Positions 33,917-42,236 of a DNA stretch of 64,000 nucleotides are shown piece by piece (the first letter of the stretch is position 1; every line of letters begins with the position of its first letter). This DNA is from Adlercreutzia sp. ZJ176 (GTDB taxonomy: Bacteria > Actinomycetota > Coriobacteriia > Coriobacteriales > Eggerthellaceae), in contig NZ_JAAKEC010000001.1 of the NCBI RefSeq assembly GCF_011038975.1, forward strand, positions 124,001 through 188,000, written 5' to 3'. Under the pieces are notes generated by a model. That model ran no database searches, was not told where the DNA came from, and saw only the letters and a list, made by a program, of their open reading frames with translations. A program made the position numbers and the translations under genes.

Positions 33917-35311
33917 ATGGAACGCGTCTTGGACAAGATCATCGTGTTTGCGGGGTGCTGCCTGGCGCTCATGCTCGTCACGCCCTCGACGCTCGAGGTG
34001 ACGGGGCTGCTCGCCGCCGTGACGGCCGCGGCGCTCTTCGAGGTGGTGCCGGGCCGCGCGCGACGTGCGGGGACGGCCGCCTACCTGGTGCTGGCGACGG
34101 CCTGCGCGCCGTGCGCGCTGTTCGCGCCGCTGGCAGCTTACGACTGCATCCGCAGCGAGCAGGACGGCGAAGGCGAAGGCGCGGGCGGGAGCGGGAGCGC
34201 CGGCCGGACCGCCGCGGGAGCCGCGGGCGGCAACGCCGCACGAGGCGCAGGCGCAGGCGGAAGCGGAGCGCGGACGCCCAGCGGGGGCGTGCGGGCGGAT
34301 GCGGAGGCGCCATGGGAGACGCGCGCCCTGCGCGTGCTGTGCGCGGCCGCGCTGGCGGCCGCCCTGCCGCGGCTTCCGCTTAGCGCCGCGGGCGTCATGC
34401 TGGCGATGGCCGTCGTGGCCGCGCTGCTCTCGTGGCGCACCTCGCGCCTGCTCGCCGACAAGAAGCGGCAGCGCATCGCGCGCGACAGCATGCGCGAGCA
34501 CTCCCTGGCGCTCGAGCTGCGCAACCGCGACCTGCGCGACAAGCAGGACTACGAGGTGCACGTGGCCACGCTCACCGAGCGCGGGCGCATCGCGCGAGAG
34601 ATCCACGACAACGTGGGGCACCTGCTCACTCGCGCCATCCTGCAGGTGGAGGCCATGCAGGTGGTGCATGCGCAGGACGCGCAGGTCACGCGCGAGCTCG
34701 CGCCCGTGAGCGCCACGCTCTCCGAAGCGCTCGCCTCGGTGCGCGCAAGCGTGCACGCCCTGCACGACGACGCGCTCGACCTCGAGGGGCAGGTGCGGGA
34801 ATGCGCGCGGGGCTGCGAGGCGGCAGGCATCGCCGTGACGATCGACTACGCCGTCGACGACGCACCCGCGCCCGTGGCGCTCTGCCTCATCGCCATCGCG
34901 CGCGAGGCGCTCGCCAACGTCATGCGCCACAGCGGCGCCACGAAGGCACACGTGCGCCTGACGGAGTACCCCGCGCTCTACCAGATCACCGTAACCGACA
35001 ACGGAGGCGGCAACGCGGGCGCAGGCGCGAGGGCGGCGGGGCCGGCACGCGGCAGCGGCATGGGGCTCCAGTCGATGGAGGAGCGGGTAACCGCGCTCGG
35101 CGGCTCCTTCCGCGCGGGCTTCGAACGCACGGCGAGCGCAAGGGCAGCCGGCGCGGGCGCAAGGGCAGCCGGCGCGAGCGCAAGGGCAGCCGGCGCAGGC
35201 GCCGCGAGAGGGGCGGGCGACGGCGCGGCGGGCGCATGCGGGCACGAAGGCCAGCGCGCGGGCTTCCGCGTGTTCGCCTCCATACCCAAGGAGGCCCCGG
35301 ATCGCCCATGA
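33917..35311 (+). CDS. NarL-type sensor histidine kinase (HisKA_3)
   Basis: A 464-residue kinase. Two N-terminal hydrophobic hairpins (about 9-80) are followed by a Gly/Ala/Arg-rich insert (84-135), then two more helices (140-177). The coiled segment RIAREIHDNVGHLLTRAIL is the HisKA_3 box with the phospho-His. The ATPase domain has AREALANVMRHSGA (N box) and TVTDNGGG; the ATP lid and C-terminus contain repeated ARAAGAGARAAGASARAAGA. Four short TM segments mean it senses within the membrane, as LiaS/DesK-type kinases do. It should phosphorylate the LuxR-type regulator encoded 220 bp downstream and respond to the ABC exporter's substrate, judging by the divergent arrangement. Confidence 0.88.
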   Translation: MERVLDKIIVFAGCCLALMLVTPSTLEVTGLLAAVTAAALFEVVPGRARRAGTAAYLVLATACAPCALFAPLAAYDCIRSEQDGEGEGAGGSGSAGRTAAGAAGGNAARGAGAGGSGARTPSGGVRADAEAPWETRALRVLCAAALAAALPRLPLSAAGVMLAMAVVAALLSWRTSRLLADKKRQRIARDSMREHSLALELRNRDLRDKQDYEVHVATLTERGRIAREIHDNVGHLLTRAILQVEAMQVVHAQDAQVTRELAPVSATLSEALASVRASVHALHDDALDLEGQVRECARGCEAAGIAVTIDYAVDDAPAPVALCLIAIAREALANVMRHSGATKAHVRLTEYPALYQITVTDNGGGNAGAGARAAGPARGSGMGLQSMEERVTALGGSFRAGFERTASARAAGAGARAAGASARAAGAGAARGAGDGAAGACGHEGQRAGFRVFASIPKEAPDRP

Positions 35312-35330
35312 CATGCACACCACAACGCCA

Positions 35331-35502
35331 GAAGTGGCGAGAAACCCGCGATCTGATACCGCAGGATCTCCAGCCGAAGCGTCGCGGCCCCTCACGTCCC
35401 GGAGAAAACCCTGGTGGCGCGAAATCCGATCCTGCACGCCAAGACGCATCCACCGCAAGCGGAGCGCAAGACGGTATCAGATCGCGGGTTTCTCGTCACT
35501 TC
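35331..35502. repeat. 172-bp element bounded by 30-bp inverted repeats
   Basis: The left arm (35331-35360) and right arm (35473-35502) match in 29 of 30 positions as inverted repeats. A diverged third copy of the arm (GTGGCGCGAAATCCG) begins near 35414 in direct orientation. Trinucleotide CCA flanks both sides, a possible 3-bp target duplication. It lies between the kinase and regulator genes and has no ORF, which fits a MITE-like insertion or a large RNA stem-loop. Confidence 0.8.
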
Positions 35503-35531
35503 CCAACTGAAACCGTGAAAGGAGCCTTCTC

Positions 35532-36251
35532 ATGCGAGTCATGATCGTCGACGACGACCCGTTCATCACGGAGTCGCTCACCACCATCTTGGACGCGCAG
35601 CCCGACATCGAAGTGGTGGCGACCGCGCTCGGAGGACGCGAGGCCGTGCGCCTCTTCTCGCAGGTCGCACCTGATGTGCTGCTCATGGACATCCGCATGC
35701 CCGAAGGCGACGGCCTCAGCGCGGCCGAGCGCATCCTCGCGGACAGCCCGCAGGCGCGCGTGGTCTTCCTCACCACCTTCGCCGATGACGACTACATCGT
35801 GCGCGCGCTGCGCCTTGGCGCGCGCGGGTACCTCATCAAGCAGGACGTCGCCTCCATCGCGCCCGCGCTACGCAGCGTGATGGCCGGGCAGAACGTGCTC
35901 GGCAGCGAGGTGATGGGGCGCATGCCCCACCTGGGGGCGCGCGCAGAGGCGCCCACGAGCCGAGAAGCGGTGGAAGCGAACGCGAAAACCGCGGGCCCCA
36001 AAGCCACAGGGGCGGCCGCGCCCGACGCGCCGGCCGTCGCGGGCGACGCCTTCGCGAACGTCCAGCTCACCGAGCGCGAGCAGCGCATCGTGGAGCTGGT
36101 GGCGCAGGGCCTCGACAACAAGGCCATCGCAGGCACCGTCTATGTGAGCGAAGGGACGGTGCGCAACCACATCAGCTCCATCCTCGCGAAGCTCGGCCTG
36201 AAGAACCGCACGCAGATCGCCGTGCACTACTGGAAGAGCCTCATGGGGTAA
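35532..36251 (+). CDS. NarL/LuxR-family response regulator
   Basis: A 239-residue regulator. The receiver domain (1-120) has MIVDDDPF, phospho-Asp in VLLMDIRMPEGDG, FLTTFADDDYIV and GYLIKQD. An Ala/Pro-rich linker of about 35 residues (142-177) is longer than usual. The C-terminal LuxR helix-turn-helix is LTEREQRIVELVAQGLDNKAIAGTVYVSEGTVRNHISSILAKLGLKNR, split here only by family convention. It pairs with the kinase upstream and most likely controls the divergent ABC exporter operon. ATG follows GAAAGGAG. The intervening inverted-repeat element may influence the ratio of kinase to regulator. Confidence 0.92.
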   Translation: MRVMIVDDDPFITESLTTILDAQPDIEVVATALGGREAVRLFSQVAPDVLLMDIRMPEGDGLSAAERILADSPQARVVFLTTFADDDYIVRALRLGARGYLIKQDVASIAPALRSVMAGQNVLGSEVMGRMPHLGARAEAPTSREAVEANAKTAGPKATGAAAPDAPAVAGDAFANVQLTEREQRIVELVAQGLDNKAIAGTVYVSEGTVRNHISSILAKLGLKNRTQIAVHYWKSLMG

Positions 36252-36676
36252 GTAGAATGCAAGCGAATGCCGCATGAGAGCCCACCATGCTTGGGGCCAG
36301 ATCCTTCGACTCGCTTCGCTCGTTCAGGATGACAGGGGGGGTGGCTTGCCCAGGATGAGACCCGTAGCGATTATCAGCAACACGAGGGATGGCTACTCAT
36401 TCAGGATGGCGGAGGAAAAGCCTGGGCATCGGAGAGTCATCCGCCGGAAGCTCGGACGCAGGGGGTGTTCGCTGGAAGCTTGAACGGTGAAGCGTCGTCG
36501 GCTGTCCGGGTCTGCGACAGAGGGGGAGACTCGAACGGCGAGCGTCGTCTGTCGGATGGGTCTGCGACGTGAGGAAGTCGCGCGTTTTCGGGTACGGGCT
36601 GTTGACGATCGCCTGAAAAGGTGTTCTCCTACTCTTTATGCAAAAAATCGCACATGAGAGATAAGGAGCATATCAG
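36252..36676. other. Intergenic region with repeats upstream of the MFS-CBS gene
   Basis: No gene is apparent. 36300-36336 carries GATCCTTCGACTCGCTTCGC followed by TCGTTCAGGATGACAGG, a word family common in intergenic DNA of many bacteria; two decayed copies (CAGGATGAGAC, CAGGATGGCGG) follow. 36481-36575 holds two imperfect tandem units of about 48 bp sharing AACGGxGA, GCGTCGTC and GGGTCTGCGAC. The promoter of the transporter presumably lies near 36600-36655, an AT-richer stretch. Confidence 0.55.
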
Positions 36677-38641
36677 ATGGGTCTTACACGTCAGCAATTC
36701 GTCATGGTGGCCGTGCTGCTCTCCGGCACTCTGCTCGCCGTGCTCAACCAGACGCTGCTCTCGCCTGCGCTGCCCGCCATCATGGCGAGCCTGCAGGTCG
36801 ACGCCACCACGATCCAGTGGCTCACCTCGGGGTACTCCCTGGTGGAAGCCGTCATCATCCCGCTTTCCGCGTTCCTGATCGGGCGCTTCACCACGCGCCA
36901 GCTGTTCATCACCGGCTTCGCCATATTCACCGCCGGCAGCCTTCTGGCCGCGCTCGCGCCCGCGTTCCCGTTCCTGCTGGCGGGCCGCGTGCTGCAGGCC
37001 GCGTGCACGGGCATGGTCATGCCCATGGTGTTCACGGTGATCCTGCTGGTGTTCCCGCGCGAGAAGCGCGGCAGCGCCATGGGCGTCATCGGGCTCATCA
37101 TCGGGTTCGCGCCCGCCATCGGCCCGTCGGTGTCCGGCCTGCTCGTTGACTCGGTGGGCTGGCGTGCGCTGTTCGTCATCGTCACCGCGCTGTCGGCGCT
37201 CGTGCTCGCGGCGTCGGCGCTCGTGCTGAAGAACTACGGTGATTTCGAGCGCACCACCTTCGACAAGCTCTCCGTGATGCTGAGCTCAGTGGGCCTCGTG
37301 TGCCTGCTCTACGGCCTGTCCACGTTCGCCTCGAGCAGCAACATGGCCGTCACCGGCGGGCTCATCGCGGCGGGCATCGTGCTCATGGCGCTCTACATCC
37401 GCCGCCAGCTGCGCCTCGAGGTGCCCATGCTGAAAGTGTCCATCCTGAAGGCGCGCCCGTACGCCACCGCCGTGTGCACGATCGTCATCATCCAGGCGGC
37501 GCTCATGGGCACGGGCGTCATCACGCCGCTCTACATCCAGGGCGTGCTCGGGCAGAGCGCCACCATGTCAGGCGTGGCCATGCTGCCCGGCGCAGTGATC
37601 GGCGCGTTTCTGGGCCTGGTCGCCGGCCGCCTGTTCGACCGCTACGGCGTGCGCCGCGTGGTCATCCCCGGCGGCATCGTCATGCTGGCGGGCGCGGCGG
37701 GGCTCGTGCTTCTGGGCATGAACACGTCCATCGTGATGGTAACGACCGTTTACACGGTGCTCACCATGGGCCTGCAGTTCATCATGACGCCGCTGAACAC
37801 GTGGGGCCTGAACTCGCTTGACAACTCCGTGATCCAGCACACGCAGGGCCTGTCGAACACGCTCAACCAGATCGCAGCGTCGTTCGGCACGGCCATGCTG
37901 GTATCGGTGTCGGCGCTCGGGTCGTCGTTCGCGGCGAGCGCGGGCGCTGCGGGCATCGAGCAGTCGTTCGCCGGCACCCACCTGGCGTTCTGCACCACGA
38001 GCGCGCTTCTGGTGGTGGCACTCGTGGTCATCGTGGCGCTCGTGCGCGACAAGGCGCCGGCGCGCGCGGCGCGCGCCGAGGACGCGAAGGCGAAGGCAGG
38101 CGAAGGCGTGGAAGCGAACGCCGCGGCGGGCAGCGGGGCCACGGCCTCCGCGACAGCCGCAGACTCCGACGACGTGCGCGTGCGCGACGCCATGAACCTG
38201 CACCCGGTCTACGTGTCGGCGAACGCGACCATGCGCGACGTGGTGCTGCTGATGGCCGAGACGGACACGAGCGGCGTGCCCGTGGTCGACGAGGACTACG
38301 TGGTGGTGGGCTTCGTCACCGACGGCGATGTGGCTCAGTACCTGGGCAAGAATGACATGGCGATGTTCGACGCGTCGCTCAACCTCTACCACGCCGTCGA
38401 CGACGGCAGGATCCAGGAGCGTCTGAGCAACCTGCTCGACCTCAACGTGATGAAGATCGCCACGAGGCGCGTGCTGTCGACCACCCCCGACGCGCGCATC
38501 GACGAAGCCTGCCACATCCTGGCCACCAAGCGCATCAAGAAGATGCCCGTGGTGAACGCCGAGGGCAAGCTGGTCGGCGCGCTCAGCCGCCGCAACATCA
38601 TCCACGCCATAGCTGCCGGCGAGCAGGCCAAGCAGCGCTAG
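36677..38641 (+). CDS. MFS drug:H+ antiporter (DHA2 family) fused to a C-terminal CBS-domain pair
   Basis: A 654-residue fusion. Residues 1-455 form 14 transmembrane helices of the DHA2/EmrB type: GTLLAVLNQTLLSPALPAIM, then motif C-like GFAPAIGPSVSGLLVDSVGWR, and WGLNSLDNSVIQHTQGLSNT. An Ala-rich linker (460-498) leads to two CBS domains. CBS1 has VRDAMNLHPVYVSANATMRD and DTSGVPVVDEDYVVVGFVTD; CBS2 has RRVLSTTPDARIDEACHILA and IKKMPVVNAEGKLVGALSRR. CBS pairs bind adenine nucleotides and usually gate the attached protein. A nucleotide-controlled multidrug exporter is therefore inferred. ATG has AAGGAGCAT upstream. It appears to be a single-gene transcript. Confidence 0.9.
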   Translation: MGLTRQQFVMVAVLLSGTLLAVLNQTLLSPALPAIMASLQVDATTIQWLTSGYSLVEAVIIPLSAFLIGRFTTRQLFITGFAIFTAGSLLAALAPAFPFLLAGRVLQAACTGMVMPMVFTVILLVFPREKRGSAMGVIGLIIGFAPAIGPSVSGLLVDSVGWRALFVIVTALSALVLAASALVLKNYGDFERTTFDKLSVMLSSVGLVCLLYGLSTFASSSNMAVTGGLIAAGIVLMALYIRRQLRLEVPMLKVSILKARPYATAVCTIVIIQAALMGTGVITPLYIQGVLGQSATMSGVAMLPGAVIGAFLGLVAGRLFDRYGVRRVVIPGGIVMLAGAAGLVLLGMNTSIVMVTTVYTVLTMGLQFIMTPLNTWGLNSLDNSVIQHTQGLSNTLNQIAASFGTAMLVSVSALGSSFAASAGAAGIEQSFAGTHLAFCTTSALLVVALVVIVALVRDKAPARAARAEDAKAKAGEGVEANAAAGSGATASATAADSDDVRVRDAMNLHPVYVSANATMRDVVLLMAETDTSGVPVVDEDYVVVGFVTDGDVAQYLGKNDMAMFDASLNLYHAVDDGRIQERLSNLLDLNVMKIATRRVLSTTPDARIDEACHILATKRIKKMPVVNAEGKLVGALSRRNIIHAIAAGEQAKQR

Positions 38642-38730
38642 TGCGCGTGGCGGCCGCGCGACGGCGGGCTGTCCGCGCAGGTCGCGTTGGCTGTGCTGAT
38701 CGCGTTGGGTTACCGAGCTAGAAGCTTGGG

Positions 38731-39750
38731 TTAGCGCGCGTGGCGGCCGCGCCCTCCGGCGGGAGCCGGCTGCTGCTTGGCAGGGGCCGGCTGAGCAACG
38801 GCGGGCTGGGCGCCTGCCTGCGCGCCTGCGCCTGCCTGCGCGCGCGCAGCGGGCCGTGCGACGGCGGGCTGGGCGCTACCAGCAGCCTGCTGGGCGGCGG
38901 TGGGCTGAGCGGTGGCTGCCTGCGCGCGCGCCTGGCGGCGGGCCGCTATGCGCTGCTGGCGAGCAGCGCGCTCAGCTGCGCGGCGCGCCTCCTCCTTTGC
39001 ACGCGCCGCGCGCTCGGCAGCGACGGCGTCGAAGCTTTCGCGCACGGCAGAGACCGCCTGCTGGGCTTGCGGGCTCGGCTCGGGAACGCGCTGCTTGCGC
39101 GCAGCGGGCTTCGCCCCCTTGTCAGCGCCGCGCGGAATCGCGGACTCCTTGCGACGCGAGCGGGAGCGCGCCGGCTCGGCCGCGGAAGTCACACGCTGCG
39201 GCTCGGCCGTACGCTGCGGCTCCTTCGCGACGCGCTGCCGCGCCTGCTGCTGAGCCTGCACAGGAGGATTCGGCTGGGGTGACGGCGCCTGGGGCCGGGC
39301 AGGCTGCGCCCCAGATGCAACGGGCTGCGCCTGGGACCGGGCGGGCTGCGCCGCCTGCTGCGGCATCTGCCCCGCAGGCCGCTGCCCTTGCGGGCGCGCG
39401 CCGTCCTGCGGGCGTCCCGCCGCGCCAGCGCCTGCGGGCCGCTGTCCCTGCGCCACCGGCTGCTGCTTGCCGACAGGCTGCCCTTGCGGCCGCCCTTGCG
39501 CGCCGCCCTGCGGCCTTTGGGCCCTGCCCCTTCCGCGCGGCGCGCCGTAGCCGCGGGCCGCCACGTTGCGGCGCCCGATCACCATCTGCATCTCGGCCAC
39601 CTTGCGCCGCTCGGCCTCGAGGCCGTCGACCACGCCGCGCATGCGGCGGTCGAGCGTGATGATCCAGACCACCAGCAGCACGATGGCGACGGCAAGCACC
39701 GCGAGGCCCAAGGCCACCAGCGCAACCGGAGATGAGATGACTTCAGCCAA
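38731..39750 (-). CDS. Membrane-anchored Gln/Pro/Ala/Arg-rich protein
   Basis: A 339-residue protein with one N-terminal helix (SPVALVALGLAVLAVAIVLL) and then a short coiled segment with LDRRMRGVVDGLEAERRKVA. About 270 residues of low-complexity sequence follow, in which Gln, Pro, Ala, Arg and Gly dominate (GAPRGRGRAQRPQGGAQGRP; APARGGRGRHAR-like end). A charged helix ERAARAKEEARRAAERAARQ lies near 270. The RGG-like and polybasic content suggests RNA or membrane-surface binding, but this is conjecture. TTG is the likely start, with CAGGGAG at good spacing; an upstream non-ATG extension is possible. It is convergent with the MFS-CBS gene. Confidence 0.65.
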   Translation of the reverse strand: MAEVISSPVALVALGLAVLAVAIVLLVVWIITLDRRMRGVVDGLEAERRKVAEMQMVIGRRNVAARGYGAPRGRGRAQRPQGGAQGRPQGQPVGKQQPVAQGQRPAGAGAAGRPQDGARPQGQRPAGQMPQQAAQPARSQAQPVASGAQPARPQAPSPQPNPPVQAQQQARQRVAKEPQRTAEPQRVTSAAEPARSRSRRKESAIPRGADKGAKPAARKQRVPEPSPQAQQAVSAVRESFDAVAAERAARAKEEARRAAERAARQQRIAARRQARAQAATAQPTAAQQAAGSAQPAVARPAARAQAGAGAQAGAQPAVAQPAPAKQQPAPAGGRGRHAR

Positions 39751-39887
39751 GCGAATCGCTCCCTGATGAGAATCGAGGCCAACCAGCAAACCTGCAGACG
39801 AAACTGCCTTCGATCATACCGAAGAGCGCGGAACTTGTCCACGGCCGCGCCCTCCTTCGGCAACCTTGCGGCAGCCTTTCGGCACGA

Positions 39888-41222
39888 TCACGAAATCGGG
39901 TCGATCGCCTTCACCGCGCAGTCGGGGAAGCGCAGGGTGACGGTGGTTCCACGCCCGAGCTCGCTCTCCACGCGCATGTCGGCGCGCTCGCCGAAGAAGC
40001 CCTTCATGCGGTCGTGCACGTTCTTCACGGCGATGCCCATACCCGTAGACGACTCGGGGTGCATGATGTTGTTGCATGTCTGCTCGTCCATGCCCACGCC
40101 GTCGTCAGACACGCTGACCACCACGTCATCGCCGTCGACCTCGGCCAGAATGGAGATGATGAGCTTGCCCTCCGACGGCATGGCGTGGCGCACCGCGTTC
40201 TCGACGAGCGGCTGGAGAATGAACGGCGGCACCATCATGTCCTGCAGTTCGGGGCCCGCGCCCACGCAGAGGCCCACGCGGTCCTCGCCGAAGCGCGCCA
40301 CCTCGAACGAGAAGTAGCGCATGGTCTGCTCGATCTCGCGCGAGAGCATGATGCGCTCGGAGGAGTCCTCCAGCGTGCGGCGGTAGAACACCGCGAACTC
40401 GCGCAGCAGCGTGCGGGCCTTCATGGGGTCGGTGCGAATGAGCGAGGCGATGGTGTTGATGGTGTTGAACAAAAAGTGCGGGTTGATCTGGCTTTGAAGC
40501 ATCTTGAGCTCCATGGCGGTGGCCAGCTTGCGCTGGTTCTCCATCTCGGCCGCCGCCATCTGCGTGGACAGCAGCCGCCCGAAGCCCTGCGCGATGGACT
40601 TCTGCGTCTCGGTGATCTTCTTCGCGCTGCGGTAGTAGAACTTCAGCGTGCCCTCGACGTTGGAGCCCACGCGCAGAGGAACGATGATGGCGGCCTTGAT
40701 GGTGCTGGCGCCCTCCGGGAAGCCGATCTCCTCGGCGCTGTAGAGCACGCGCGCCACGCCGTCGGCGATGGTGTCATGCGTGGCCTGCGTGCGGATGTCG
40801 GCGCCGGCGGGGTTCTCCGCCTCCTGGAAGCCGACGTACCCGAGGATCTTCTCCTTGTCGGTGATGGCCACGGCGATGGCCGCGGTGTTCGGCAGCAGAA
40901 GCTCGCAGATGTCCTGCGCCGACTGCTGGTTGAGCCCGTCCTGCATGAGGTCGAGCGTGGCGCTCGAGAGCTGCAGCATGGCGTCGGACTGGTGCGCGCG
41001 CACCGAGTCAGGATCGCTGAGCAGGCGCATCACGATGACGAGCGAGAGCGTGAAGATCACGCCCGCCACGATGACGGTAGGCACGCTCACCGTGGGCGAC
41101 ATGAGCGCCCCCACCATGACGAGAGCGGCGAGGGCGGCGATGGTCAGGGCGAGCATCTCGAGGTTGAAGAACCGCGGGGCCATGCGCCTGTTGTTTTTCT
41201 TGGTGTCGATGATCTCTTGCAT
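39888..41222 (-). CDS. LytS/YehU-type sensor histidine kinase
   Basis: A 444-residue kinase. Two N-terminal helices (LEMLALTIAALAALVMVGAL and VIVAGVIFTLSLVIVM) precede a GAF-like sensor domain (about 90-215; LLLPNTAAIAVAITDKEKIL, TIKAAIIVPLRVGSNVEGTL). The His_kinase domain has QSQINPHFLFNTINTIASLI with the phospho-His, and YRRTLEDSSERIMLSREIEQ. The HATPase has LQPLVENAVRHAM and VSDDGVGM. Such kinases pair with LytTR-type regulators, and none is adjacent. The ATG selected lies just after a TATACT sequence, so the transcript leader must be very short; an in-frame GTG 30 bases upstream lacks a ribosome site. Confidence 0.88.
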   Translation of the reverse strand: MQEIIDTKKNNRRMAPRFFNLEMLALTIAALAALVMVGALMSPTVSVPTVIVAGVIFTLSLVIVMRLLSDPDSVRAHQSDAMLQLSSATLDLMQDGLNQQSAQDICELLLPNTAAIAVAITDKEKILGYVGFQEAENPAGADIRTQATHDTIADGVARVLYSAEEIGFPEGASTIKAAIIVPLRVGSNVEGTLKFYYRSAKKITETQKSIAQGFGRLLSTQMAAAEMENQRKLATAMELKMLQSQINPHFLFNTINTIASLIRTDPMKARTLLREFAVFYRRTLEDSSERIMLSREIEQTMRYFSFEVARFGEDRVGLCVGAGPELQDMMVPPFILQPLVENAVRHAMPSEGKLIISILAEVDGDDVVVSVSDDGVGMDEQTCNNIMHPESSTGMGIAVKNVHDRMKGFFGERADMRVESELGRGTTVTLRFPDCAVKAIDPIS

Positions 41223-41279
41223 AATGCGCTTAGTATACCAGCTAACTTTCACGTAGGGAGCGGGCAGGCCCCGTGCGGC

Positions 41280-42221
41280 TCAGATGACGCCGGCCTGGTC
41301 CACCACGAGGAGGGCGGCGGCCACCAGGAGGAAGCAGCCGAAGGCGAGGCGAAGCGCCCGCTCGGGAATCTTCGTGATGTAGCGCGCGCTGAGGGCGGCG
41401 CCGGGGATGGAGCCGCAGGCGATCGCGATGCCGGCGATCCAGTCGACGTTGCCGAGCATGCCCTGGTAGACCACGCCGGGAACGGCCAGGATCATCACGG
41501 AGATGAGCGACGTGCCCGAGGTGAGGCGCATGGGCAGGCCCACGAACGTCACGAGCATGGGCACGATGAGGAACCCGCCGCCGAGGCCCACGTACCCCGA
41601 GGCCACGCCCGCCACCATCCCGATGAGGAAGGTGAGGACGACCTGGCGCGTGGTGACGCGCGGAAGGGCGGAGGCTGCGGAGGGTGCGGGGGCGTTTGCG
41701 GCTGCGGGGGCGGGCGCGGACGTGGATGCGGGCGCGGAGGCAGCTGCGGGGGCGGATGCGGGCTTGGAGCTCGCCGCCTTGGCCGCCGCCGCAGCCCCGG
41801 GCTCGGCCGCCGCCTCGGGCGCGCCGCTCCCCCTCCCCGCCTTCGGCGCGGCGAGGGCCTTCTGCAGCATGGTGATGGCCGAGTACGCGATCACGCAGGC
41901 AGCCGCCACCATGATCATCCAGTCCTCCGAGCGCGTGGCCAGCCACACGCCCACCGGCGAGGTGAGCGCGCCGCCCACACCCGCCGCCACGCCGAGCTTC
42001 GGCAGGCAGGTCTTGTGGCGCACGTGCGTGATCGCGCCCGACACGCTGGTGGGGATGATGGTGAACATCGAGGTCGCCGTGCTCACGATGGGCTCGAGCG
42101 CGTACCCCAGCTTGAGGACCGGCACCAGTATCGTGCCGCCGCCGATGCCGAGCAGGCCCGACAGCACCCCTACGAAGAGACCCACGGCCAGCGAAGCAGC
42201 TATCATGCCGAGCTCGTCCAC
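41280..42221 (-). CDS. TauE/SafE-family exporter (sulfite/sulfonate type)
   Basis: A 313-residue membrane protein with the family's duplicated halves. The first half has GLFVGVLSGLLGIGGGTILVPVLK and the second has GMVAGVASGYVGLGGGFLIVP, each the GxGGG hallmark, with eight helices in total. Between the halves is an Ala/Pro/Ser-rich cytosolic loop of about 70 residues (125-190) that is absent from typical members. Family members export sulfite, sulfoacetate or other small organic anions; the substrate here is unknown. GTG is the start after GGGGAG. It begins 15 bp after the glycosyltransferase gene and is presumably cotranscribed with it. Confidence 0.88.
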   Translation of the reverse strand: MDELGMIAASLAVGLFVGVLSGLLGIGGGTILVPVLKLGYALEPIVSTATSMFTIIPTSVSGAITHVRHKTCLPKLGVAAGVGGALTSPVGVWLATRSEDWMIMVAAACVIAYSAITMLQKALAAPKAGRGSGAPEAAAEPGAAAAAKAASSKPASAPAAASAPASTSAPAPAAANAPAPSAASALPRVTTRQVVLTFLIGMVAGVASGYVGLGGGFLIVPMLVTFVGLPMRLTSGTSLISVMILAVPGVVYQGMLGNVDWIAGIAIACGSIPGAALSARYITKIPERALRLAFGCFLLVAAALLVVDQAGVI

Positions 42222-42236
42222 CGTCTCCCCGCCTTC

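Noticed and set aside
38643-38752. 17-bp direct repeat (GCGCGTGGCGGCCGCGC) at the ends of two convergent genes, as a possible attachment site
   Set aside because: No integrase or mobile cargo lies between the copies (77 bp apart); it is probably chance or local duplication in GC-rich DNA.
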